Assembly: GCA_946187345.1 (NCBI GenBank)
Contig: CAMHQD010000015.1
Coordinates: forward strand, 1 to 53,471
Origin: an uncultured Porphyromonadaceae bacterium
GTDB taxonomy: Bacteria > Bacteroidota > Bacteroidia > Bacteroidales > Muribaculaceae
DNA: 53,471 bases
Direction of reading: 5' to 3'
The notes below the pieces were generated by a model. That model made no database searches. It worked only from the letters and a program-made list of their open reading frames with translations, and was not told the DNA's origin. Position numbers and translations under genes: made by a program. Positions within the stretch are counted from its first letter, which is position 1, and each line of letters opens with the position of its first letter. Shown here piece after piece: positions 16,601 through 27,000 of the stretch.

Positions 16601-19600
16601 CCAGAGTCACCTCCATGACGTTGCTCCACGCGCTCTCGTCGGCCTCGGCACGGTCGGTATAGATAGCCTTCACCTTATACTCGTAGGTCGCTCCGGCGGT
16701 CAGTCCCGTCACCTCATACGACTTGCCCGTGATGCCGGTGATGGTGCGCACGCCCGTGTCGGCATTGCCCGTGTCGCTCACGGCGCGGCGACGCTGCACG
16801 GCACCTGCCGTCGTCGTCTGCTCCCACGTGAAAGTGATGTTATCAAGATACATCGCGCCGCTATTCGAGCGGACACCGATATAAGCGTAGTCACCGGTGA
16901 TGGTCAGTTCAGTCTGGGAGTCACTTGCGATGCTTCCGAGTTTAGTAGCCGACGTGTTATATAGGTCAGAGGGAGATGAGAATGCGGTGTTTGAGCCGTA
17001 AACGTCAAGGGTTCGTCCGCTTGTATTTGAGTTCCAGACAACAGACACTTTCCTAATCTTGCCACCGGAAGTAGTGCTCACAATACCTGAAGTGCTATTG
17101 TTGGAACGCAATTGGATTGCATTATTGCCACCGGCAGAGTTACCTGCATATTTTGCACCGGAAGTTCCGGACTTGTTTGACCAATCTGTATAAGAAGTGC
17201 CTGTAACACCAATGCTGGAATAAGTCAGTTCATCGTCAACGGTCGAGGTTGTCGTCTCGGCCTTCTTGCTGATTTGCAGGGTGTAACTCGCTACGGCCTC
17301 GGCGTCGGTCTGGTCGGTCCACGTGGCGGTGAAAGCACTTGTGGTGACACCGGTGGCATCCTGCATCACGGGGTTATAGGTGTCCAACGGAGCCAACGTG
17401 GCAGTACCCGTCAGGGTGCAGGTCACCGGGTCGGCGCCGGTGCTGTTCAGCGTCAGCGTGGCGGTGTGGGTGCCGGCAGCCATCGGGCTGTAGGTCACCG
17501 TGAGGGTTGCCTCGCCGTCACCGCCGCTATCAATAGTGATAGGACTGGTGCAGGTGAACATCGATGAGTTGGTACCTGTGATGGACGCGGTGATGTTCGC
17601 GCTCAAATCCTCATACATAATACCGACATCGGCGGTCGAACTCTGCCCGACAAACGCGGTAAACGATTTGGTCTCGTCGGCCACAATCAGCGGCTCGGGG
17701 TCGGCGGCAACGGTCTTCACCGTCATCACGTTGCTCCAAACGCTCTCGCTGTGGTCGGCATCGCTTGTGGCGGGCACCGCCTTCACCTTGAACGTGTAGT
17801 TCTGGTCATCGGCCATATCCGTCACAGTGTAACTCGTGCCGGTAATGTCGGTAATCGTCTTGGTGGTCACCCCGGCGCGACGCGGCGCCGAACTGCTGCT
17901 GCCACCGAGTTTATAGAGTTGAATTGCTTTCTGACTGGAATACGATCCAGACTTATAATAACGGAAACGTTCCTGGCCACTACTGGCATTATATCGCAGA
18001 TAAGCGCCGCCGCTACCTACGATATTAGCATTACCATCGCTAAATGTGATTGTGTTAGTATAAGCAGTGGAAGTGCTGGAATTCAAAGAATTGGAATTAG
18101 CGGTCGCTCCAATATAGTAACCGCTGGCACTTTTTAGTGTTTTGGCGGTTGCATCGTAGGTAAAGGCTGCTGCATTCGTCGTTGCATCGGCAGCAATCTT
18201 GTTGTTGCTGACTGTGATGGATATTGTATTGCTCGAAACGTCCAACGATGTCAACCCACCATTAAAAGCGAGACCGCCCTCCTCATACACAATTAAATAT
18301 TGTCCACTTGTCAAATCGCTGGTCGAGGTTACCTTGACATATTCAGTTCCAGTCGTGCTACCGCCACCGGAGGTGGGGTCGATTTGCAACTCGTAGGTCG
18401 CGGCACCGGTCACGGCAGTCCAGCTGGCGGTCCAGCCGTCGGTGGTGACAGCGGAGGCGTCGTCGAGCACAGGCGCGTCAAGCGGCGTCGTGCTACCCTT
18501 CATATACCAGAACGAGACACTCTTGTCGCTGCTGTTGATGTAAATGTCGGTCAGCGGCTGATTCATCGTGCCGGCTCCGCCGGTGGTGGAGGCTAACGAA
18601 CCGCTCGCATACATATTCAACTTGGCGGCCGGCGTACTGGTATTGGTCAACTCGTGGTTGCTCTCGCCAAAGCAGTCGGCATTCTCATTGCTCGTGCTGA
18701 GTTCATTGTCGGCGGGAATGATGGTAAACAACTGCACCGCTTTGTCGTTGGGTGAGTTGGCCGTCCAACGGCTCTCCATGTAAGTGAGGTGAGTCACCAA
18801 CATACCCTCATCTTCAATGTACGCGTCCCAACCCTGCTTCACGCGGTTCTCGAGGTAGTAGCACTCGGCGCTGTTCAGCGGACTGGTAACCTTGATTGCC
18901 ATGTCGTTGCCATTGTTCCACACGGGCAGGGTGTACTGCGTGTTCTCAACGGGAGTGACAGGTGTGTGCCAACCCATGAACTCTTTCTCGTAGGCGTTGT
19001 AACCAATCGGGCAATAACCGTTGTTGTTATACGAGCCACTACACATAATATCCCAGTAGCCCATGCCGTAGTAGCCATTCTTATAGGTCGTCTCATAAAA
19101 GTCGGGCAGACCCATCACGTGACCGAACTCATGGCAATAGGTTCCCACGCCGTCAAGCGATGTGCCGCTATCGCTGCTGCCGTTGATCTCGTTGAATACA
19201 CCGAAGGCATCGATGGTCACGCCGTTGCGTGTACGCGTTCCGGTTCCGTCTCCGTAGTAGGCACCGCTTGACAACGACCACTGCATAGGCCATATAGAAT
19301 TAGGCACAGTATTCGATGCCTGAGCCTCGCCAACGCCGGCATAGATAACAATCACAACGTCTGCTTTATTATCGTTGTCGTTGTCATAGTTTGTCCAGTC
19401 AATGTCGTTGCCGGCCTTGTCAATCGCCTCACCGACCATCGTGGCAACGCCCACATCATTACCGCTGCTATCATTAGCACCGTATGTGGCACGGGTGCCG
19501 CTAAGCGTGTAAGGGCCGTAAAACTCAAACTGCGGAGTGAACATCCTGTTGCTCTGGTCTTTGAAGTAACGCAGGGCACTGAACTTGCTGGTTGACTCGC

Positions 19601-20153
19601 TCGTATATGCCTCCCGGATTTGCGCCTTGGTGTTTGAAAAACTCTTGTCGGAATATTGGACAAGAAGCACCGGCACGCGGGGTGAGCCAACTGTCGCGAC
19701 CTGGGCATTACCGGCCGCCTTGCGTCGGCCGTCTGTGGTAACGAGTGACGGCATTGATTTGGCGAAAGCCGGCTTAGCCATATTGCGAGCAGTATTCTCG
19801 CGACCGGCCTTGACGCGCGGCGACTTTGCCATAATCGCCTTGGCCGACATCTGCGATGCGTTGATATTAAGATATGACTGCTCGCCGAGGCCACGTTGAC
19901 CGGGCTCATGAGCAATAACAGAACTAGCACCTGTTGCGGTGCGATAAACCATGTCGCCGTTTGCCGCCTCAATCACGGGTTTGCCATCGGTTGTCACCCA
20001 TGAGTGGTGCCACTCATCGCCCACCATGTGGAGGGTGATGGAAGTGCCGTCGCTCTGCATGACAGTCCTGTTTTGACCCGGTTTGGCGGGGACGGCAGAG
20101 GCGGCGACCCAGGTGAGGGCGACCGCCAATGCGGTTGTCAGGATTTTTCTCAT
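13647..20153 (-). CDS. Secreted M6-family metalloprotease with FN3/cassette repeats and T9SS sorting tail
   Basis: This is a 2168-residue exported protease. Residues 1-20 are a signal peptide (MRKILTTALAVALTWVAASA) and a propeptide-like stretch follows. The M6 catalytic domain (about 155-550) has the zinc motif HEFGH (341-345) followed by VMGLPD and YWDIMCSGSYN. From about residue 558 four modules of about 365 residues follow. Each has an FN3 domain split by an inserted cassette, and the first three are followed by an Ig-like (choice-of-anchor D type) domain. Cassettes 1 and 4 are near-duplicates. Cassettes 2 and 3 are different. The tail (about 2095-2168, ending FAGLNIVVTTLTDGTVRVAKVLK-type sequence) resembles a T9SS type A sorting domain. 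SprA lies two genes upstream on the same strand. It is probably secreted or surface-anchored and degrades host, dietary or microbial protein. The substrate is unknown. Confidence 0.9.
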   Translation of the reverse strand: MRKILTTALAVALTWVAASAVPAKPGQNRTVMQSDGTSITLHMVGDEWHHSWVTTDGKPVIEAANGDMVYRTATGASSVIAHEPGQRGLGEQSYLNINASQMSAKAIMAKSPRVKAGRENTARNMAKPAFAKSMPSLVTTDGRRKAAGNAQVATVGSPRVPVLLVQYSDKSFSNTKAQIREAYTSESTSKFSALRYFKDQSNRMFTPQFEFYGPYTLSGTRATYGANDSSGNDVGVATMVGEAIDKAGNDIDWTNYDNDNDNKADVVIVIYAGVGEAQASNTVPNSIWPMQWSLSSGAYYGDGTGTRTRNGVTIDAFGVFNEINGSSDSGTSLDGVGTYCHEFGHVMGLPDFYETTYKNGYYGMGYWDIMCSGSYNNNGYCPIGYNAYEKEFMGWHTPVTPVENTQYTLPVWNNGNDMAIKVTSPLNSAECYYLENRVKQGWDAYIEDEGMLVTHLTYMESRWTANSPNDKAVQLFTIIPADNELSTSNENADCFGESNHELTNTSTPAAKLNMYASGSLASTTGGAGTMNQPLTDIYINSSDKSVSFWYMKGSTTPLDAPVLDDASAVTTDGWTASWTAVTGAATYELQIDPTSGGGSTTGTEYVKVTSTSDLTSGQYLIVYEEGGLAFNGGLTSLDVSSNTISITVSNNKIAADATTNAAAFTYDATAKTLKSASGYYIGATANSNSLNSSTSTAYTNTITFSDGNANIVGSGGAYLRYNASSGQERFRYYKSGSYSSQKAIQLYKLGGSSSSAPRRAGVTTKTITDITGTSYTVTDMADDQNYTFKVKAVPATSDADHSESVWSNVMTVKTVAADPEPLIVADETKSFTAFVGQSSTADVGIMYEDLSANITASITGTNSSMFTCTSPITIDSGGDGEATLTVTYSPMAAGTHTATLTLNSTGADPVTCTLTGTATLAPLDTYNPVMQDATGVTTSAFTATWTDQTDAEAVASYTLQISKKAETTTSTVDDELTYSSIGVTGTSYTDWSNKSGTSGAKYAGNSAGGNNAIQLRSNNSTSGIVSTTSGGKIRKVSVVWNSNTSGRTLDVYGSNTAFSSPSDLYNTSATKLGSIASDSQTELTITGDYAYIGVRSNSGAMYLDNITFTWEQTTTAGAVQRRRAVSDTGNADTGVRTITGITGKSYEVTGLTAGATYEYKVKAIYTDRAEADESAWSNVMEVTLDDGPHTPTLAAEDLEFDGDNYVDGTYNKTLTVLGEYLSGDVTVTIAGDDADMFSAPATIAASAFTNGEYALTVTYTPTTADAHSATLTLSSDGAEDVTVNLTGIADWQLFAPVMLTAQSVTSSSFKAVWTDETNASKVKSYTLWVNKTSGGDEPVASYEQLGNYSFASGVNSQWNKTSGYAAVNNTEGATQLGSGKQSCVLTSPSFNFTGYTKATIVVNAKYYGTDNSSMKLTLGSYSETFSLSDSYVDYVKVVDISGESDLSSLQATVECSASGKRIYLKNVTIYAGDASSALSAPRREVATSGDADNGGLTVTGITDKFYTVEDLTAGATYEFKVKTVYSDDTESEWSNVEEVTLEESSDPRLVVEPLALAFTNVTTGATEQQTFTVTGTNLTGDVTVAVGEGMFTVSPTTISAADAAEGATVTVTYAPTAFGNHTATVTLTSDGAEAVSVELSGSAVLEKAAPVMAEAVNATTTSFKAVWTDATPAANVRDYTLYVNKTADPTPTGDPEYVKVTSSSNLTSGTYLIVSEEEGVAFNGGLSSLDANNNYISVTIVDNKIASNATVDAASFTYDASANTLKSASGYYIGETSDTNGLNSSTSTAYTNTVSIESGNANIVSSGGAHLRFNSASNAMRFRYYKSSTYTAQKAIQLYKLVSGSAGAPRREVATEGDADDGGLTVTGITDKEYTVTGLTPGATYEFYVEANYVDDTKSESNHKEVVLPAGTSLAEVLKSESGSYTISDNLIIVAVLNNMAYATNGTDWLPIKVESGDNFKVGNKITLLNGSFNGSTTAPLFTLTECGESTAEITYSIADFYLGQDWTTQSSASAVWERMPAAGEVVNFYGYYFLENGVPTLRGYSGTTGTKEKGRSLILLGDNYGTLNLDEGSLYKVEVCVQLAERWSVAPRRIASGDADAYQNLRGQVIDVKDITTGIDDIIAAGDVQSVRYINAAGQMSSEPFAGLNIVVTTLTDGTVRVAKVLK

Positions 20154-20390
20154 AAAGAGTTGAATTGATTGTTAATTAGGTTGTTATTAGGTATAAATTA
20201 TTTTAACTCACCGTTGAAGTTACAAAAGTACTACATTTTTTTGAAATTCCCTCATTTTTAACATTTTTATTCAAATTGTTGCAATTTTGTTACAAGTATG
20301 AAAACTAAGAGAACTAAGAAATCTGAGAAATCTGAGAAAACTAAGATTTCTTAGAATTCTTAGAGCTCTCAGTTTCCCACAAAAAAACAG
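20154..20390. other. Spacer between the four-helix protein and the M6 protease, with nonamer arrays
   Basis: About 120 bp next to the protease start are very AT-rich and probably hold its promoter. No clean TAnnTTTG/TTTG pair was found. At about 20300-20375 tandem 9-nt units (AAAACTAAG, AGAACTAAG, AAATCTGAG twice, AAAACTAAG) are followed by inverted TTCTTAGAA units. No gene is seen. Confidence 0.55.
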
Positions 20391-20990
20391 TTATTTCTTG
20401 TTGTTGTCTTCTTTTTTGTCAGTGCGGTTTGGGTTGTCGCGGTGTTGAGTGCGGGCGCGGTACATAGCCTCTTTAATGCCGCCTTCGGCGACAAAACGGC
20501 GTTGAATCGTGGCAAGCAGGCGAACCATCATATAATCGTAGCGGTGAATGAGGGTTAATGCGATATTGGCTACAGTTTCAGCCGACCGTTGTTTGGCTTT
20601 TTCAAGATATTCTTCCGGCTTCATGTGGTGATAACTGAATCGGCGTACCTGAAGCGTTCGCGGATCTTTTGAGTGCCACCGCTCCAAACTATGATGCAGC
20701 AAGTAATCCTCAAAGTCGGCTTTGACTTCCTGCATACTTCCTCGAGCCACATTGAGCAATTTCAGTTCCATCTCGCGGGAGGTCACACCATCGGCAATCC
20801 CTTCGGCGATATTCTGTTTGCCGGACCGGGCTGCCTGCACCATTTGGTCAATTGTCCGATCACCTCTCTCAAAATATGTGTTGGCAAAATGATGAGTAAT
20901 CGCATAGATACAACCGGCCAACTTGTAAACCATCAAGTTCTCGTAGTTGCCCTGCTGAGGCAAGAACGTCCCATCACCATTTGTAGCCAT
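20391..20990 (-). CDS. Four-helix bundle protein (S23-like, suffix-domain type)
   Basis: The 199-residue protein has a helical core with the signature ERGDRTIDQMVQAARSGKQNIAEG (about residues 41-64) of the 23S-rRNA-intervening-sequence four-helix-bundle family. A further helical extension (about 120-180) follows, as in Bacteroidota proteins described as four helix bundle suffix domain proteins. The C-terminus is highly charged (RTDKKEDNNKK). The molecular function of this family is unknown. It is not inside a 23S gene here. It lies between sprA and the M6 protease on the same strand, 67 bp after sprA, so it may be cotranscribed with sprA. Confidence 0.82.
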   Translation of the reverse strand: MATNGDGTFLPQQGNYENLMVYKLAGCIYAITHHFANTYFERGDRTIDQMVQAARSGKQNIAEGIADGVTSREMELKLLNVARGSMQEVKADFEDYLLHHSLERWHSKDPRTLQVRRFSYHHMKPEEYLEKAKQRSAETVANIALTLIHRYDYMMVRLLATIQRRFVAEGGIKEAMYRARTQHRDNPNRTDKKEDNNKK

Positions 20991-21057
20991 AATATAAAGT
21001 TTTTAAAGTTATCATCAATTTTCTTAGACTTCTCAGTTCTCGCAGTTTAAAGCGGCG

Positions 21058-24000
21058 TCACTTGGTGAGGCTGAGGTTGACGGAGATGCCGTAGTTGCTG
21101 TTGGTGGTGGGATAGGCGGTGGTAGAGACGAGCGGTGTGTTGATCTGGTGGTCGAAGTAGGCGCCCAGCGTCAGGCGCTTGCTCAGCACGTAGTTGGCGG
21201 TGAAGTTGATGCTCAGGGTGCGCGTGCCGCTGGTGGCCTGGGCCGAGGCGTCCTCAATCTTGCGGATAAGGGCGTTGTTGTTGCCGTACTTGATGTCGAG
21301 GTTCAGCGTCAGGTCGTTGCTCACGCCTTCCTGCTTTTTCTTAATCTTGAGGATAGAGTTAAAGTTGGCGATTTTGTAACTGGCGCCCACCACAAACTCT
21401 TTGTTGTTGGCCTCGACGACCTGTCCGGCGGCGGTGTTCAGGGTGAGGGTGCGGCCGTCGCGATACTCGAGGTTGAACGTCAGACCGTTGTTGAGCGTGG
21501 CGTTGAGGCCGATGAGCGGCGCGAATTTCTCGGTGAGGGTCACCGACGAGATGTTGTAGGGCGACGAGGGCGTGGCGCCGCCGGTGAGCGCGTCCTGGGT
21601 AAAGCCCAGGCCATTGCCCACCATCACCCAGTCGGTGAACGAGTTGAAGGAGCCCACGGCGTAGGTACACTGATAGGCATGGGTGAGCGTGACGTTCTTG
21701 AAGAACTTCTTGAGGAACGACACCTTCGACAATCCGTCGTAGGTCAAGCGCCAGTTGGGCAGGATTTCCTTGATGCCCGGGAATGGGTTGAGCGACACCT
21801 TCGACGGGTTCTTGCCGCTATAGGCGGCGAGGAAGGCTGGAATGAGCACATCGCTGCTCATCTTGTTGACGGTACCGTTGGCCGGGTCAAACGGCTTGCC
21901 GGCCATAATGGTGCCTTCAAAGAAGCCACCGGTGGGATAGTTAAGGCCGTTGTACTGTGCCTGCAAGCGCTCGGCCACCACGGGGATGCCGGCCAGGAAG
22001 TCGTCAAAGGCCTGACTGTGATAGCCGTCGGAGGCCTTGACACCACGCAGGGCCGTCTTGATGGCCATGTGGGTCTTGGTGTAGGAGCCGCCGTAGAGGT
22101 AGCCCATGTTATCGTACATGAACTGCACCTGCGTCGTGCGGTTATCGGTGCGGTTGCCGGTGAGCGTAATCTTCAGGCCGCGGATTGGCTCAAGTTGCAC
22201 CTCGGCGTTAAACTCGCTCGTGTTGCTGTACATGGCGTTGGTGGTCATCGACGGGTCACAGAGCAGCCAGCCGCGGTCTTTGGCCTTCTGGATATATCCC
22301 TCGCCGGTGAAGCCGAAAGCGAAGTCCAGACCCGGCGCCATCACGTCGTAGTGGGTCGTTTGGCCGAAGATGTCGCCAACGTCGGGTATAAACTGCGGCA
22401 GCGACAGCGACCGCGTGGAGCGGTAACGCACACTCACCGAGCGCACGCTCATCAGCAAACGGGTCGAGTACTGACCAAACTCGGTCCAGAAGTTCTTCTT
22501 CTCCTCGGGCTTCACCTCGGTGATGGTGAACTTCACGTTCTGGTCACCCCGCGTGAGGATCTCCACGCTATTGTCGTCGATGGTCTTGAACTCGATGGCC
22601 ACCGGCTTGTTGCCCTTGGTGGTCATGCCGGTCACTTTCACCTTCTTCACGTTCATGTTGTGCTTGATGACGATGGACGTATCTTTCTCGAGTTTGAAGG
22701 TGCGCGAGAACTTCTTCGGCTTGAAGGCCTTGTTGTTGCGTTGCGTGGAGCCCTGCCCCGAGAAGCGCTTGTTGACGTTGGCCAGATAGGGTATCTTGTT
22801 GTAGAGTTGCTCGAGGTTCATGCGGCCGTCCAGATTGATGCTCGACTGGTTTGCCACAGTGTTGCCGGCAAACACGCCGCCGATGGTCGTGCCGCGATCC
22901 CAGCGGTAGGTGCTGTTATAGGTGGCGCTGGCGGTGATGAAACTCAAGATGGGGATTTCGTTGAACGGAGCCTTGTAACTGGCGTTGAACGTCTGATTAT
23001 AGGCCCACGGGGTGCCCAAGTCCTTGATTGAGCGCCACACCGAGTCGCGCCAATCGCGGTAGCGGTCGGGGAACAACTTCTTGTTCACCTGCCCCACCGG
23101 CTCGAGGATGTGGGCGGTGGTGTTGCTCGAGAACGATGCCGAGAGGCTCTTGGTAAAGTTCCACGTGATGGCGAACTGGCGGTCCCAGAGGAAGTTCTTG
23201 CTCACGCTCACCGGCAATTCCACCTGGATATCGGTCTCGTTGCGCGTTTGCTGCTCGTAGTAGTAGCGCGAGATGTTGGTGCTGAAAGCGATGCTCGCCG
23301 GCAGCCAGCGGAACTCCCAGTCGCGCAGGAACTTCCACGTCTTTTTCTTCTCGTCAATCCACCCGAACGGCTTGAGCGGCTTCACGTAGGGTGCCCAGTT
23401 GTACTGGAGGCTGCCGCGATAGTCGTTGGTGTTCTCGTAGGTGTTGTTGGGGTCGTTGAGGTGGGTCTTGGTGGACGAGTAACTGAAGGTGAAGTTGGCC
23501 GGATCCCACGGCATGGGGTTCTTGCTCTTCACGTCAAACTTGAGGCCCGATATGGAGAAGGCCTTGGTGGTGCGCTGCGTGACGGCATAGGCGCTGATTG
23601 AGTCGCGCTGATGCTTGGTCTCGGTTGCCTCGAGGGCGTCCTTGAGCAGAACGTCTTGGTCGAGCGGGTTATACTTGGGCGTGGTCTTCTCGTTGCTGTA
23701 ACTGTAGTAGAGCGGGGCGTTGAGTTTAACCTTCTCGGGCAGGAAGCGGCCCAAGTTGACCTGCACGGCCACGTTATACTGGTTGTAGTCGTCGAGGCGG
23801 CGCTGGCTCAGACTCTGGTCCACCGAGCCAAAGCCGTTGCTCTCGTGGTGGTAGCCCACGTTGACGGTGGCGATGTCGCTCAAGCCCAGTGTGGCTTGAG
23901 CCTTTGCCGCCCAGCCGCCCTTGTTGTCGAAGTCGGTCATGCGCAACTCGTCGACCCACACCACACAACTGCGATTGGAACTGGCGTTGTTGCGCACACC

Positions 24001-27000
24001 AATCAGGATCACGCGCACATCGCTCAGCGACGGGTTACCCAGCACCGTCACGCGGTTGGCCGGACGGTTGGGGTCGGTGCTCGTGTAGCGGTTGATATAA
24101 CTGACGCCCTCGGCGCCGCTCATCTTCTCGAGGTTGCGCTGCTTCTTGACGTCGGTGAGCACATCGAGGTCGATGTCGAGCATATTCTGCTCGGGCCACA
24201 CCTTGAAGCGGTCAGCCGTCGAGTTGTTGTTGTAGCGTCCGGCCTCGGTGAGCGAGACAGGCACCTCGTACTCGTAGTAGTTGTTCTTCACATCACTACC
24301 CAGACGGATAAAGACACTCACGTCGCCGTCGTGCAACTGGGTGTCGCCGATGAGAGCCTCGCTGTGGACAAACATCTGCAGGCGCTGATAGATGCGCAGG
24401 TCGAGGCTGGTGTTGCGGTAGATGCCGCGGGCGTCGCCGGCCTGCAGGTCGTCCACCTTGATTTGCATTGACTGCTCGTTGAGTTGGGTCACCTGGCTCG
24501 AACCGCTGTCGACGATGCGCGTCACACCCGGCGGCAGCACATAGTTGACCGGTTCGCGCGTGGCGTTCTCCTCGATGTTGACCGTGTTGACCGACACGCT
24601 GCCCGTGGCGGGCTGGTCGCCGCGCATGTTCAGGTTGTAGTCGTAGTTGCGCCACTCGCCGCGCACCAGTTCGAGGGTGGCGAAGCGCAGGTGGGTCGTC
24701 TCGCGGAAACCCGTCATGAACATACGCATAAAGCGGATGGTCGAGAAGTCGTTGATCGAGCCGACGCGCTTTTGATATTGGCGCAGGGGGATGGTGAACT
24801 GATACCACGTGGCGCGCTGCTGGGTGCCGTTGCGCACGGTGCCGACAAACACCTGCTTGTCGGTGATATAACCGCGGCCCACCTCGAGCGAGTCAGGGTG
24901 GATGGCAACGCGATATTGGAAGTAGCGCTCATACTCGTTGAGCGTGTTGTCCTGGTTGATATCCTCCACATCGGGCACCGAGCGGGCACTCTGATAGAGA
25001 CCGTCGCTGGCGTCCTCGGCGCCGAGCGAGTTGCCCTCGGTGCCGTTGTAGTGCTTGTAACGCTCGAGAATCGACTTGCGCTGCGCGTCGAAGTCGTAGC
25101 CGCGATAGAAGTGGTAGTTGTCGCCACCCGGGTCGTTCAGCGGCGAGAAGGGGTCCTCCTCCATGGCGGCGATAGTCGTGGGCGACAACTTGGCGCGCAG
25201 TTTGCGGACGTACTCGCGGTAGGTGTCGTGCTCCTGCTCCATAGCCGTCGAGAGGCCATTGAGACCCAAGTCCTGATAGACGCGCGAGCCGGCGGCATTG
25301 TCAAAGGCGTAAGTCATTGACGTCTTGTCGCTCACGCGGCCCCACTCGGTGTCGCGCAACGGAGTCTGTGTGTCGTCCGGACCGGTGGGCAGGCCGTTCT
25401 CATAACTCTTCAAGCCGTCCTTGAGGATATCCTCGCTCACCTCGCCCAGGTTGAAGTAGAGGTAGCCGCCATCGCGGTTGGGGTTGGTCTCGTCGATGAA
25501 CGGGTCGAGCATCCAGAACTGGATATACTCGATGTTGCTCTGCTCGAAATTGGTGTTGTCGAGTTTGCGCATAATGCCACCCCAGCGCTTCTCGGGGTTG
25601 AGCAGGTTACCGTCGGCGTCGATGTTGTCGGCATCGAGGTTGTATGGGCCGCGCTCCTTGGGATAGAACGAGAGGTTGAGGGTCTGGATGGTCGACGACT
25701 CGCCGTAGTTGAGTTCGCGGCCGGGGAACACCTCGGTATAAGGCACCTCGCGCACGTAGGGGTTAGAGAGTTGGTCAAGGTCGTTCTTGATATATCCGGG
25801 CACATACGACGAGTTGCGCTGCGTGAACAGGCGGTCGATGTAGTACCAGGCGAGCAGTGAGCGGTTCTTGCCGTAGTCGATGTTGTTAGTCAGGCCGGCC
25901 TCGGGGAAGAGGGCGCCGGAGCCGCTGTCGTAAGGCGTTGAGGCGAGGAACCACGAGTAGGGCGAACGCAGGTCGATGCCGCTCTGCGTGGTCTCAAAGT
26001 CGTCGATATAACTGCTGCCGGCGTTGCTGCCCGTGCGCGACTTGTGAGGTATGAGTTGCGCGAACTCACCCTTGAAAGTGAATGTCGAGGGAGCGGTGGC
26101 GTTGACCGTGGGAATCTTGTTGAGCAAGTTGGTGAGCCACATGAAGCGGGTGCTGTAACTCGTGTTCACGCCCCAGATGGTGTTGTTGACAAGTTCGTCG
26201 CCGATTGATACCTTCTCGGTGAGGGCCTTCTCGCCATAGTGCATCAGCGTGCCGCCGATGTGGAAGTTCTTGTTGAAGGCATAGTCCAAATCGAGGCCGA
26301 GCAACGTCTTGCGCTGCATCGAGAAGGTGCTCTGGTTCTCGAGGGTGACACTCACCGGAGTGCCGGCGTCGATGATACTCTGGTTGGTGATGGTCACCTG
26401 GCCCATGTTGTAATCGACGGTGTAGTCGCTATTCTCGGTGAGGGTCACGCCGCCGGCGGTTACCACAACCGAGCCTCGCGGCACGTTCATCGCGTTGAGT
26501 TTGATGGTGTTGCCGCTGCTGGCCTGATACTCGCCCTGAAGCACAAACTTGTTCTTGTCCTGATGCTGGCGGGCAACGGTGAGCGTGCTGTCGTAAAGTT
26601 CTTGATAAACGTACTTATCGGCGATGGCGTCGCTGCCGATTTTCGAGCGCAGGTGACTGCCGAACGGCTCCACAACCGGGAAGATAATCTTGCCGGTGCT
26701 GGAGTTGACGGTGTAACCCTCGAGGTAGTCAAAGCGGCCGTCGATATTCTCCTGGCCGTTGGCGTCCAAGCGGTCAAGGTTCATCACCTGCAGCAGCGGC
26801 TTGCCGGCGATGGCACCCTCCGAGAGGAAGGTGAGTTCAGTGCCGGTGGTGTCGCTCAAGTACTTGATGTTGAGTTTGAAGTTGTTCTTCTGGATTTGGT
26901 AGGCGCCCAACGAGTAGATGTTTTTCATCATCAGGTGCCACGCCGGCAACTGCGGCGACACAGTGGTGCCCTTGAGCATCTTGACGTAGATGGCCTGGTC

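Noticed and set aside
20391-20990. An intervening sequence within a 23S rRNA gene
   Set aside because: The four-helix-bundle protein is S23-related, but no rRNA sequence surrounds it.
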